This document shows positions 55,054 to 62,813 of a DNA stretch of 64,000 nucleotides, in pieces. This stretch comes from Bacteroidales bacterium. GTDB lineage: Bacteria; Bacteroidota; Bacteroidia; Bacteroidales; WCHB1-69. The notes beneath the pieces were generated by a model. It was not told where the DNA came from and searched no databases. It saw only the letters and a program-made list of their open reading frames with translations. Numbering within the stretch: position 1 is the first letter of the stretch; each line of letters opens with the position of its first letter. The stretch covers positions 65,076 through 129,075 of the forward strand of contig JAKSMI010000003.1 in NCBI GenBank assembly GCA_024400635.1, given 5' to 3'. The position numbers and the translations under genes are program-made.

Positions 55054-56688
55054 TTAATGGATGGTGCGATACATCCTATTCCAACGGATTTTACCTTCGC
55101 CAAGACCTTTAAACTTATCCAACGACAACCATACGAAGAGTGTACGTCCAACGATATGATTTTCTGGCACAAAACCCCAGAACCGAGAATCGGCGGAATT
55201 ATGTCGGTTATCACCCATCATAAAATAATAATCCATCTTGAAGGTATATTCGTGGGCTTCTTTCCCGTTGATATAAACCTTTCCATTCTCAACATTCAAG
55301 TCATTCAACTCGTAATTTCGTATGATTTTATCGTAAAGCACAATGGTAGAATCATTGATTTCAACAGTAACACCTTTTTTAGGAATCACCAACGGTCCAA
55401 AATTGTCCTTGTTCCAAGCATATCGAGCGTCGTGTGGGAAGATGTTGCTATCGTAAACATTGGGTTCCTCCACAATTTTCTGCACTTCCAAACCTTTTTT
55501 CTCAATAAGAGATTTCTGTTCTTCATTAATCCAATAAACGGTAGTGTTAGCATCAATTTTCTGCATATCTTCCTCATTGATATTCAATTCCTTACGTTTT
55601 TTAGGAGAAAGGCCTATGCCCGCTGGATCCGTAACGAAATACATAAACTGCATTCTTTCGGGTTTGAAAGCGGGTTTGCCATTAACAAGCAGCTCACTAT
55701 TAACAACCTGCAGCACATCGCCTGGCATTGCCACACAGCGCTTCACGTAGTTTTCCCGTTTATCGACAGGGCGCGATGTCACCGTATATTCCTGTTTCAC
55801 CACGTCCCTACCCTTGCCAGAATAATAATTCAAACCATATTTTGATTGATAATACTGGACTTTCTCGGGAGAATATCGGTAATAAAGACTTTCCATTTCC
55901 TTTCGGGAAGACTGTGGATTGAGCATCGTTTCAAACTCGCGTACAATGGCATAGTAGCTTTCACTTTGGCGTTCTATAGCCACGGTATCGCCATCAGGAT
56001 AGTTGAAAACCACAATGTCAAAGCGTCTTAACGGGCGTGTAGCTGGGAACTTCATAAAAGGCAGTTGAATGCAATCCACGTATGACTTCACCTTTTGCGT
56101 ACCGGGAACGGTGTGATGGACAAAAGGTATTGCAATTGGCGTCATCGGGACGCGTGCGCCATAATCCATTTTACCCACAGCCAAATAATCTCCCACCATC
56201 AAAGTGCTTTCCATGGAGGACGTCGGAATGGCATAGAATTCCACCAAAAACATCCTGATGATGTAGGCAGCGGCAACCGCGAAAATGATAGCATCACCCC
56301 ATTCACGGGCTTTGCTTTTCACAAACTGCGGCAAATCTGCCAAGTGAGTGAACTTCTCTTTCTTTGAAAAAGCCAGATATGGTAAATAAATGAAAAAGAA
56401 AGCGGTGCCGAAAATTAACGGCCAATAGCTTGTTTTACCAAAAAGTCGTATCGTTTTCCAGACCATCATAAAGAACATGAAAACGCCGATAAATGGGAAA
56501 ACGATGAGCAACATCCACCACCATGGGCGCGACAGCACTTTGCGAAGCCAGAACCAATAATCCGCCATAGGGATCAGCGACAAGCAAGGATTTACGCCTG
56601 CTTTCTTAAATATTCCCCACAAGCCAATGTGCAACCCCACATAGGCAAGTATCAGAAATAAATAAACACCAATTTCACTAATTACCAT
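55054..56688 (-). CDS. lepB: Signal peptidase I
   Basis: A 544-aa inner-membrane protease that cleaves signal peptides. An N-terminal membrane region with about three spans (1-110; Bacteroidota-type DUF5684 part) precedes the S26 domain. Catalytic Ser is S158 in IPTSSMESTLMVGDYLAVGK and the general-base Lys is K316 in VKRCVAMPGD. The C-terminal box is MMGDNRHNSADSRFWGFVPE. The enzyme is longer than E. coli LepB because of a ~110-residue insert between Ser and Lys, which is normal for Bacteroidota. It lies 187 nt behind dapB, a gap holding hairpins and short repeats. Confidence 0.95.
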   Translation of the reverse strand: MVISEIGVYLFLILAYVGLHIGLWGIFKKAGVNPCLSLIPMADYWFWLRKVLSRPWWWMLLIVFPFIGVFMFFMMVWKTIRLFGKTSYWPLIFGTAFFFIYLPYLAFSKKEKFTHLADLPQFVKSKAREWGDAIIFAVAAAYIIRMFLVEFYAIPTSSMESTLMVGDYLAVGKMDYGARVPMTPIAIPFVHHTVPGTQKVKSYVDCIQLPFMKFPATRPLRRFDIVVFNYPDGDTVAIERQSESYYAIVREFETMLNPQSSRKEMESLYYRYSPEKVQYYQSKYGLNYYSGKGRDVVKQEYTVTSRPVDKRENYVKRCVAMPGDVLQVVNSELLVNGKPAFKPERMQFMYFVTDPAGIGLSPKKRKELNINEEDMQKIDANTTVYWINEEQKSLIEKKGLEVQKIVEEPNVYDSNIFPHDARYAWNKDNFGPLVIPKKGVTVEINDSTIVLYDKIIRNYELNDLNVENGKVYINGKEAHEYTFKMDYYFMMGDNRHNSADSRFWGFVPENHIVGRTLFVWLSLDKFKGLGEGKIRWNRMYRTIH

Positions 56689-56723
56689 ATTTTTGTTTTT
56701 TCAATTTTGTCTTTCTCCATCAA

Positions 56724-56769
56724 CCGAGGACTTCGTCCCCGGTTACTAATTTTGCTGCCTTTCAGGCAG
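56724..56769. repeat. Pair of small palindromes between dapB and lepB
   Basis: CCGAGGACTTCGTCCCCGG (56724-56742) and CTGCCTTTCAGGCAG (56755-56769), joined by TTACTAA. In the opposite orientation closely similar pieces occur at 62399-62427 (CTGCCTGAAAGGC, GGTTAGTAACC) and 62504-62522. This makes it a dispersed intergenic palindromic element rather than a one-off hairpin. Confidence 0.55.
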
Positions 56770-56786
56770 ATTTCTGCTGCTCTTAA

Positions 56787-56818
56787 TTTCTTAGTTTCTT
56801 AGTTTCTTAGTTTCTAAA
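56787..56818. repeat. Short tandem repeat TTTCTTAG
   Basis: Three perfect 8-bp copies followed by a partial one, in the gap between dapB and lepB. Such arrays can change length by slippage; no promoter box overlaps it. Confidence 0.8.
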
Positions 56819-56875
56819 TCCCTTAGTTTTTCCATTTAGTCAATTTCTCGGTTCACAAGGTCAGCAAACGAACGG

Positions 56876-57565
56876 TTACATATCAAGCGCCACATCCTTA
56901 AAATTGTAAATGCCGGGATGCTCCAGCAGCCAATGGGCAGCCTTAACCGCCCCTCGAGCCAACTCAATACGATTATGCGCAGTGTGCGTCAGTTCAATAG
57001 TTTCATTTTCAGACTGATACATCACCTTATGAATACCAGGGACATCAGTCAAGCGAAAAGACTGAATAGGTATATCCAAAGGCTTTCCATACTGACTTTC
57101 TATGATTTTTGCCAACTGAATGGCTGTGCCACTTGGTGCGTCCTTCTTCATAATGTGATGGGTTTCTTCAATTTTAATCAAAAAATCAGGATGATTTCTC
57201 AATATATCAGCCAAAAGCTCATTGATTTTGAAGAATACATTAACACCTATACTGAAATTTGAGCCAAAAATAAAAGCATTGGAAGTCTTTTGACAATAGT
57301 CCGTCACTTCATCAAGTTGGTCATACCAACCAGTGGTTCCTGCCACCAATGGAATATGATTATCAAAGCATTTCTTAAAATTCCCAATGGCCACTGAAGG
57401 CATAGAGAACTCAATGGCAACATCGGCTGTGAGGAAGTGCTGCCATTGCTGTTTCCAATCATCTTCATTATCGATTTTTGCCACAATTACATCCCCTCCG
57501 GCAAGAATGATTTTCTCGACTTCCCTGCCCATTTTCCCATAGCCTAAAATTGCAAATTTCTTCAT
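56876..57565 (-). CDS. dapB: 4-hydroxy-tetrahydrodipicolinate reductase
   Basis: A 229-aa cytosolic NAD(P)H enzyme of the lysine/diaminopimelate pathway. FAILGYGKMGREVEKI is the Rossmann nucleotide-binding motif; VAGTTGWYDQ, SNFSIGVNVFF and EETHHIMKKDAPSGTA (with the catalytic His-His and Lys) follow, then AHNRIELARGAVKAAHWLL near the end. Slightly shorter than E. coli DapB, as usual in Bacteroidota. Its ATG overlaps the stop of the DUF5683 gene by one base (TAATG). Confidence 0.95.
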   Translation of the reverse strand: MKKFAILGYGKMGREVEKIILAGGDVIVAKIDNEDDWKQQWQHFLTADVAIEFSMPSVAIGNFKKCFDNHIPLVAGTTGWYDQLDEVTDYCQKTSNAFIFGSNFSIGVNVFFKINELLADILRNHPDFLIKIEETHHIMKKDAPSGTAIQLAKIIESQYGKPLDIPIQSFRLTDVPGIHKVMYQSENETIELTHTAHNRIELARGAVKAAHWLLEHPGIYNFKDVALDM

Positions 57566-58161
57566 TATTTAAAATTTAGAGTCAACCCCACGCCATAATT
57601 CAATGATGGCCCATGTGTACTGAACGAAGATCGATAAAAATTATTGTTGATTTGTGGGAATATATTCATTGAAAGGTCATCAGAAATATCGAAATAATAT
57701 AGATGAGCATCGACAACGGCATCAAGAATGGTTAGCAAATACAAGATGGCTGTTGCCGCAATGGCAATTTCCATATTTCGACGGTAATAGTTGCGCATTG
57801 CCAGAATATTTTCATTCGTATAAAGCGCAAACTTGGGATTCAACTTCTCGGTAATTCCGTCGCGCCGATAAATGAATTCATTACGATAAAGCACCATGTT
57901 GTGGGCAAAATCGTAAACGAAATAGGCGGGGATACCTATGGCCGCATAGACAATAGGCAACTTCCAATACTTCTTGTTATAAATCTGTCCACCGCCGGGA
58001 ATGATGGACAAACAACCAGCGACGACAGGGCTATGCATTTTTCGCAACACAGAATCAGGAAGAGCACGCGTTGTACTATCTGCAACCGTACTGCAAAATC
58101 CTCCTTGCATCAGTCCCAACAAAAAGACCACCAACAACAATCGTTTCGCGAAATGCATCAT
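57565..58161 (-). CDS. DUF5683 domain protein
   Basis: A 198-aa exported or membrane protein: signal peptide (MMHFAKRLLLVVFLLGLMQG), the DUF5683 core SPVVAGCLSIIPGGGQIYNK and KYWKLPIVYAAIGIPAYF, and a second hydrophobic span (AIAATAILYLLTILDAVVDAHL). This protein is usually found between parB and dapB or lepB in Bacteroidota, as here. Its function is unknown; an envelope role is likely. Start could be 58161 or 58158. Confidence 0.9.
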   Translation of the reverse strand: MMHFAKRLLLVVFLLGLMQGGFCSTVADSTTRALPDSVLRKMHSPVVAGCLSIIPGGGQIYNKKYWKLPIVYAAIGIPAYFVYDFAHNMVLYRNEFIYRRDGITEKLNPKFALYTNENILAMRNYYRRNMEIAIAATAILYLLTILDAVVDAHLYYFDISDDLSMNIFPQINNNFYRSSFSTHGPSLNYGVGLTLNFK

Positions 58162-58171
58162 CGAATGTGTT

Positions 58172-59056
58172 TTAACTCAACTTTTCAATTATCTTTCTCA
58201 AATCCTCATCAGAGGCAAAGGGAATCGTTATTTTCCCTTTCCCCGACAAATCCTTTGTAACCAAAACCTTTGCATTGATTTTTTGAGACAATGCCGTGGA
58301 AAAATTATTCACCTCATCCGAAAGGGTGATTTTTATTTTGGTTTTTGGCTTCTTGAAATCCTCTGAATATTTCTTCACAAGCGCTTCGGTTTGACGCACT
58401 GAGAGGGCACCACTCAAAACCTGTTTCAGCACTTTTTCCTGAATCTTATTATCTTCGATAGCGACCAAAGCTCTTGCGTGGCCCATGGTAATCTGGTTAT
58501 CACGAATAGCGATTTGCGCAGGCTGCGACAACTTAAGCAAACGGATGTAATTGGTGATTGTAGAACGGTTCTTTCCCACTTTGGAACTCACCTCATCCTG
58601 GGTAAAGCCACACTCTTCAATGAGACGCTGATACGACAACGCTATTTCAAGCGCGTTCAAATCTTCCCGTTGAATGTTTTCAACAAGAGCCATTTGAATG
58701 GACAGCAAATCATCGACTGTGCGAACGAAGGCAGGAACCTCTTGGATGCCAGCAATTTTGCAAGCTCTCAAACGTCTTTCTCCTGAAATAAGTTCATATT
58801 TACCTCCCTGAACCGGCCGCACGGTAATGGGCTGAATCAGTCCATAAGTCTTAATGGATTCCGCTAACTCCTTAAGCGCTTCTTCATCGAAATGAGTACG
58901 AGGCTGGTGCGGATTTACAACGATGGAATCGACGCGAATGTTGGCATTGGAATCCTGCTTGATACGTGCCACAGACGTTGGTGCGATGGGCACTCCTCCC
59001 AACAAGGCTTCCAATCCTTTTCCCAGCCCTTGGTTTTTCTTATCATTAGTTTTCAT
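58172..59056 (-). CDS. parB: Chromosome partitioning protein ParB
   Basis: A 294-aa ParB/Spo0J-type CTPase and centromere-binding protein. The N-terminal ParB domain has the GERRLRA box (92-98), the Q-P-R segment (NPHQPRTHF) and the ALVENIQREDLNALE motif. The helix-turn-helix region follows (DEVSSKVGKNRSTITNYIRL), then a C-terminal dimerisation domain ending KIIEKLS. It loads at parS sites and works with ParA in origin segregation. I saw no clear TGTTTCACGTGAAACA-type parS in the window. Confidence 0.95.
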   Translation of the reverse strand: MKTNDKKNQGLGKGLEALLGGVPIAPTSVARIKQDSNANIRVDSIVVNPHQPRTHFDEEALKELAESIKTYGLIQPITVRPVQGGKYELISGERRLRACKIAGIQEVPAFVRTVDDLLSIQMALVENIQREDLNALEIALSYQRLIEECGFTQDEVSSKVGKNRSTITNYIRLLKLSQPAQIAIRDNQITMGHARALVAIEDNKIQEKVLKQVLSGALSVRQTEALVKKYSEDFKKPKTKIKITLSDEVNNFSTALSQKINAKVLVTKDLSGKGKITIPFASDEDLRKIIEKLS

Positions 59057-59070
59057 GATTCAAATTTTAA

Positions 59071-59844
59071 TTAGAATGAATAACCGTTATTCTGCAGCAC
59101 TTCCTTTGCCAAGTTCAGGTAGTTGGTATTGCCCTTCGACTGGACATCATACAGAACGATAGGCTGTCCATAGCTTGGGGCCTCGCTCAAACGCACATTC
59201 CTACTGATGATAGTGTCGAAAACGATGCCTCGACAATGTAATCTAACATCTTCAACAACAGCGTTATTGTGTTTGAGTCGTGAAGTGTACATGGTCAACA
59301 GAATACCTTCAATGGCGAGGTTGGGATTCATATTGGACTGCACGATGCGCACTGTATTGAGCAGTTTTCCCAAACCTTCGAGGGCGTAGTATTCACACTG
59401 CACAGGAATGATGACCGAATCGGCAGCGACAAGTGCGTTCACGGTAATCAGGCCCAACGATGGAGCACAATCAATGATAATGAACTCGTAATTATCTTTT
59501 ATAGAAGACAATGCGTCACGCATACGATACTCGCGACGGTCAAAGGAAATCATTTCCAGTTCTGCACCAACCAAATCAATAGTGGCAGGCAAAATGTCCA
59601 GGTTAGGAGTTTCGGTGCTAACGATGGCATCGCTGGCAAATGTATTGCCTAACATGCAATCATAGATGCTGTTTTCTACCTCATCGGAATTAACGCCTAC
59701 GCCGGAAGTGGCATTGGCCTGAGGATCGGCATCTATCAGCAGGGTTTTGTGCTCCAAAACTGCCAACGAAGCCGACAAGTTCACTGCCGACGTGGTCTTT
59801 CCTACCCCACCCTTCTGATTAACGACTGCAATTATCTTTCCCAT
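59071..59844 (-). CDS. parA: Chromosome partitioning ATPase ParA
   Basis: A 257-aa MinD/ParA-type ATPase. Deviant Walker A is KGGVGKT (11-17); LLIDADPQANATSGVG gives the A' motif and FIIIDCAPSLGLITVNALVA the Walker B region. The length and lack of an N-terminal DNA-binding extension mark it as the chromosomal Soj type. Its start codon overlaps the DUF3276 stop by one base, and parB starts 14 nt behind its stop. Confidence 0.96.
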   Translation of the reverse strand: MGKIIAVVNQKGGVGKTTSAVNLSASLAVLEHKTLLIDADPQANATSGVGVNSDEVENSIYDCMLGNTFASDAIVSTETPNLDILPATIDLVGAELEMISFDRREYRMRDALSSIKDNYEFIIIDCAPSLGLITVNALVAADSVIIPVQCEYYALEGLGKLLNTVRIVQSNMNPNLAIEGILLTMYTSRLKHNNAVVEDVRLHCRGIVFDTIISRNVRLSEAPSYGQPIVLYDVQSKGNTNYLNLAKEVLQNNGYSF

Positions 59845-60167
59845 TAGGCCTCCAAATCTTCAAAACTGATGTCGTCTGACTTAGGTTCGGCCGTATCGAA
59901 TAGCATGTCATCAGGAATATTGCCGGTTTCAATGAAATCCAGCACGGCAGCTAATGCATTCTGGAATTTGGTAAAATCTTCCTTGTACAGGAACAATTTA
60001 TGTTTTTCATAGAAGAACGAACCATTTTCGGCATTGAATTTACGTTTACTTTCCGTAATGGTCAAGTACTTCTCATCACTTTTTGTAGTCTTTACATCGA
60101 AAAAGTAGGTTCTCTTCCCTGCTCTAACTGCTCTTGACAACACTTCATTTTTTTCTAAATTTTCCAT
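59844..60167 (-). CDS. DUF3276 (PUR-alpha-like) nucleic-acid-binding protein
   Basis: A 107-aa protein with the PUR-repeat fold typical of Bacteroidota DUF3276: AGKRTYFFDVKTTKSDEKYL, SFFYEKHKLFLYKEDFTKFQ, then an acidic tail. Members bind single-stranded nucleic acid. Its translational overlap with parA suggests a link to chromosome handling, but this is unproven. Confidence 0.88.
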   Translation of the reverse strand: MENLEKNEVLSRAVRAGKRTYFFDVKTTKSDEKYLTITESKRKFNAENGSFFYEKHKLFLYKEDFTKFQNALAAVLDFIETGNIPDDMLFDTAEPKSDDISFEDLEA

Positions 60168-60218
60168 CTCTAATCTTTTTCGTTAATATAAATTGTGAAT
60201 TAGTTTTCTTAAAGTATT

Positions 60219-62177
60219 TTATTTGCGGCCTTGCTGTTTGGCCATTTGCTGTTGCTGTTTCATCATTTGCTCCATGCGAGCCTGCCATTTCGTCTTCTGT
60301 ACTGGTTTCTTCATGTTTTCCAACAATTTAGCACGCAATTTGTCTTGATTTACTGCCAATATGAAAATACCATTCTGCGCAAAGGTAATCAGATTGATCA
60401 ACAAATAATAATAGGTCAAACCTGATGAGAAACTGTTGAACATGAACAGGAACATAATGGGCATCAGATACATCATCCATTTCATCATCTTCTGCTGAGG
60501 ATCATTGTTATCCACATTGGGGGACATCAACTTATTGTTCATATAAGTATATAATATGGTAGAAATAGTCATCAAAAGAGTAAACAAACTGACGTGATTC
60601 CCGTAAAGCGGAATATTGAAACTGAGGTCGAGGATTGAGTCGTAAGCGGAAAGGTCGTCAGCCCAGAGGAATGACTGCTGACGCAATTCGTATGCCGACG
60701 GAAAGAAACGGTACATTGCTATCAAGATAGGCATCTGAATCAGTGCGGGAAGGCAGCCTGCCATCGGACTGGCACCGGCACTCTTGTACAACGCCATCGT
60801 CGCCTGTTGCTTCTTCATCATCTCATCTTGATTTTCCGAATGAGGATAGCGCTTGTTAATCACCTCGATTTCAGGCTTCAACGCCCTCATTTTGGCTGAA
60901 GAAATGTAGGTTTTGTAGTTCAATGGCGTTACCACCAACTTGATAAAAATTGACAAAATCAAAATGATGATACCATAACTTATGCCATAACTTTGCAGCC
61001 AGTCGAAGATTGGAAGAATGATACCTCGGTTAATCCAATGCAACAAGAAAAATCCCCAACCGAGCGGAACCAGACGTTCCAGTTTCAAATCATAGCCTTT
61101 CAATATTTTATACTGGTTAGGACCGACATACATCATCATATCGAAAGAGCCGTTATCCAAATCGCTGACGCGGAAATCCAACTCAGCGCTCATGGTCTTT
61201 AGAATCGATTTTTCAGCTTTGTCGGGAGCGGTTACACTAACGGCTGCGGTTGAGAAATCGCCAGACTTGGCCACCAGAATGGATGTGAAAAATTGCTGCT
61301 TAAAAGACACCCATTTCAATGGAGAAGAAAAATCTTTCTTGTCGCTTTTTCGTTCATCCAAATTATCCACATCCTGAACATTATCCATAAAATATACGGT
61401 TGTCATATCGTGGGCAATCTGATAATTTCTTTCCTGGCAAGTCAAACGGGCATCCCATTCCAATGAATATCCTGAATTATTGGCATACAAATAATCAGAC
61501 ATATTCACAAAATTAATTTTATAATCGAAATGATAATCATCGGCGAAGAATGTATAGCGATATTCGATATAGCTGTCTTGATTTCCAACAGAATCAGTTC
61601 CCGCGGCAGGATAAACTTTCAATGAAAGAACCGCGCTGTCTTTATCGACAATCAAAGTATCTTTCACTTCAGAAGAGAAGGTCAAATCTTTAGAATGAAT
61701 GACAGCCTGATTTTTGAGCATCAGGTCGATATTCATACTGTTGGCATCATCTTCATACAGAACAACCTGAGGCTTGACGGAATCCTTAGGGGCAAACTTA
61801 TATACGTTTTTCAGTTCAACGCGTTTGAGATAACCGCCTTTGCGAGCGAAGGAATAAATGGCCCTGTTGGTGCTGACCTGAAAATCGCCATTGGCAGCAT
61901 CTTCTGGAATCCTAAAAGCGGTAGCATAAAGAGGAAGTTTTTTTGCCTGCCGTACATTTCCTGTGGTATCCGAAGACAAATTTTCAGAATTTTCGATTGT
62001 CTGGTAATCTTCTTCGATTTGCGCAGTTTCAGCACCCGAGGCCAGGTTTGCCTGTTGTTCCGCAGCTGCCTGTTCCGCAGCTTCGCGTTGCTTGGCATTT
62101 CTATGGGATGTGAAGAAACTAAAGCCCATACAAAGGGCAAAGACGAGGAGTAAACCAATGATTGTATTCTTATCCAT
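60219..62177 (-). CDS. yidC: Membrane protein insertase YidC
   Basis: A 652-aa inner-membrane protein that inserts and folds membrane proteins. An N-terminal span (IGLLLVFALCMGFSFF) is followed by a large periplasmic beta-domain (about 85-370) and the conserved five-span core, with SAKMRALKPEIEVINKRYP, GCLPALIQMPILIAMYRFFP and MMKWMMYLMPIMFLFMFNSF. The C-terminus is Lys/Gln-rich (MMKQQQQMAKQQGRK), as expected for ribosome contact. A perfect -7 box lies at 62196-62204. It may lead a long transcript through DUF3276-parA-parB-DUF5683-dapB (intervals 51, -1, 14, 10 and -1 nt). Confidence 0.96.
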   Translation of the reverse strand: MDKNTIIGLLLVFALCMGFSFFTSHRNAKQREAAEQAAAEQQANLASGAETAQIEEDYQTIENSENLSSDTTGNVRQAKKLPLYATAFRIPEDAANGDFQVSTNRAIYSFARKGGYLKRVELKNVYKFAPKDSVKPQVVLYEDDANSMNIDLMLKNQAVIHSKDLTFSSEVKDTLIVDKDSAVLSLKVYPAAGTDSVGNQDSYIEYRYTFFADDYHFDYKINFVNMSDYLYANNSGYSLEWDARLTCQERNYQIAHDMTTVYFMDNVQDVDNLDERKSDKKDFSSPLKWVSFKQQFFTSILVAKSGDFSTAAVSVTAPDKAEKSILKTMSAELDFRVSDLDNGSFDMMMYVGPNQYKILKGYDLKLERLVPLGWGFFLLHWINRGIILPIFDWLQSYGISYGIIILILSIFIKLVVTPLNYKTYISSAKMRALKPEIEVINKRYPHSENQDEMMKKQQATMALYKSAGASPMAGCLPALIQMPILIAMYRFFPSAYELRQQSFLWADDLSAYDSILDLSFNIPLYGNHVSLFTLLMTISTILYTYMNNKLMSPNVDNNDPQQKMMKWMMYLMPIMFLFMFNSFSSGLTYYYLLINLITFAQNGIFILAVNQDKLRAKLLENMKKPVQKTKWQARMEQMMKQQQQMAKQQGRK

Positions 62178-62195
62178 TCAATTAAAAATTAGTCG

Positions 62196-62204
62196 GCAAA
62201 GATA
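62196..62204 (-). promoter_or_regulatory. Bacteroidota -7 box for yidC
   Basis: TATCTTTGC on the minus strand, a perfect TAnnTTTGC, 18 nt before the ATG at 62177. Confidence 0.65.
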
Positions 62205-62626
62205 CAATTTTTTTTCGATTTTTTCTTCTTCAACCTCTTTTCTTTACTTTAAAATTATCCTACCTGATTTTTTTCGCCTCAGTTTGAGCACCTTCTACAC
62301 GATAGTGTTCCGTGGGGCATCTGATATAAAAATCTGTGATCTGTGAGCGGTGATCTGAGAGCGGGAATTGGAAAGTTATGGGAAGGTGCGATTTTGTTCT
62401 GCCTGAAAGGCGTACGGTTAGTAACCGCTTGCACCGACGTAGGAGGTGCTGCCGGCATTGTGATGATGATGCGGCAGTGTCTGAAAGACACCACAACAAG
62501 TAAGCGGGGACGGAGTCCTCGGAGCTGGATGAACCTCTGATGTCCTGGCGCGGCGCGGGGATGAAGGTGCCATGATGGTATCAGGCTGCCGCCGCGCAAT
62601 CGACACGCGAGGCCATGACGCGTGCG
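62205..62626. other. Palindrome-rich intergenic region without genes
   Basis: No credible coding sequence on either strand. It holds CTGCCTGAAAGGC (62399-62411), CGGTTAGTAACCG (62415-62427), GTGTCTGAAAGACAC (62477-62491) and GCGGGGACGGAGTCCTCGG (62504-62522). These resemble the palindromes at 56724-56769 in inverse order. Open frames across this stretch are short and mutually overlapping, which is what GC-rich palindromes give by chance. Confidence 0.6.
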
Positions 62627-62718
62627 TTAGGGATTGAAGCGGTTACGAGCCTGCCGCAGGCAGGCGAAGTTTGAGCGGAAAGCCCGACGGCGAGCGTCAG
62701 CGAGCCGGAACGCCCTAA
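62627..62718 (+). other. Stem-closed structured element upstream of the acyltransferase promoter
   Basis: A ~92-nt element closed by TTAGGG (62627-62632) and CCCTAA (62713-62718). Inside are a perfect CCTGCC/GGCAGG hairpin (62650-62664) and GC-rich GCCCGACGG...AGCCGG. The order GTTAGGGATTGAAGCGG, GAGCGGAAAGCCCGAC, GGAACGCCC is one I have seen recur in Bacteroidota intergenic DNA, but I cannot name it. It lies directly before the promoter at 62732. Confidence 0.45.
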
Positions 62719-62731
62719 TCGAAAATATTTA

Positions 62732-62740
62732 TATCTTTGC
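62732..62740 (+). promoter_or_regulatory. Bacteroidota -7 box for the acyltransferase gene
   Basis: TATCTTTGC on the plus strand, a perfect TAnnTTTGC, 73 nt before the ATG at 62814. Confidence 0.65.
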
Positions 62741-62813
62741 AGCCCATTTTCAAAATAGTTCCGAAAACGAACACTTCGCAGATCAAGAACAAGTTATTTT
62801 AAACCCAAATGTG

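Noticed and set aside
57565..60167. parS centromere sites near parAB
   Set aside because: I looked for TGTTTCACGTGAAACA or close variants and found none near parAB. GTCCACGTGTC near 28460 matches only the CACGTG core and lies in a coding region.
62260..62606. Several overlapping short frames in the intergenic region
   Set aside because: They overlap one another on both strands across GC-rich palindromes and show no conserved motif or promoter of their own.
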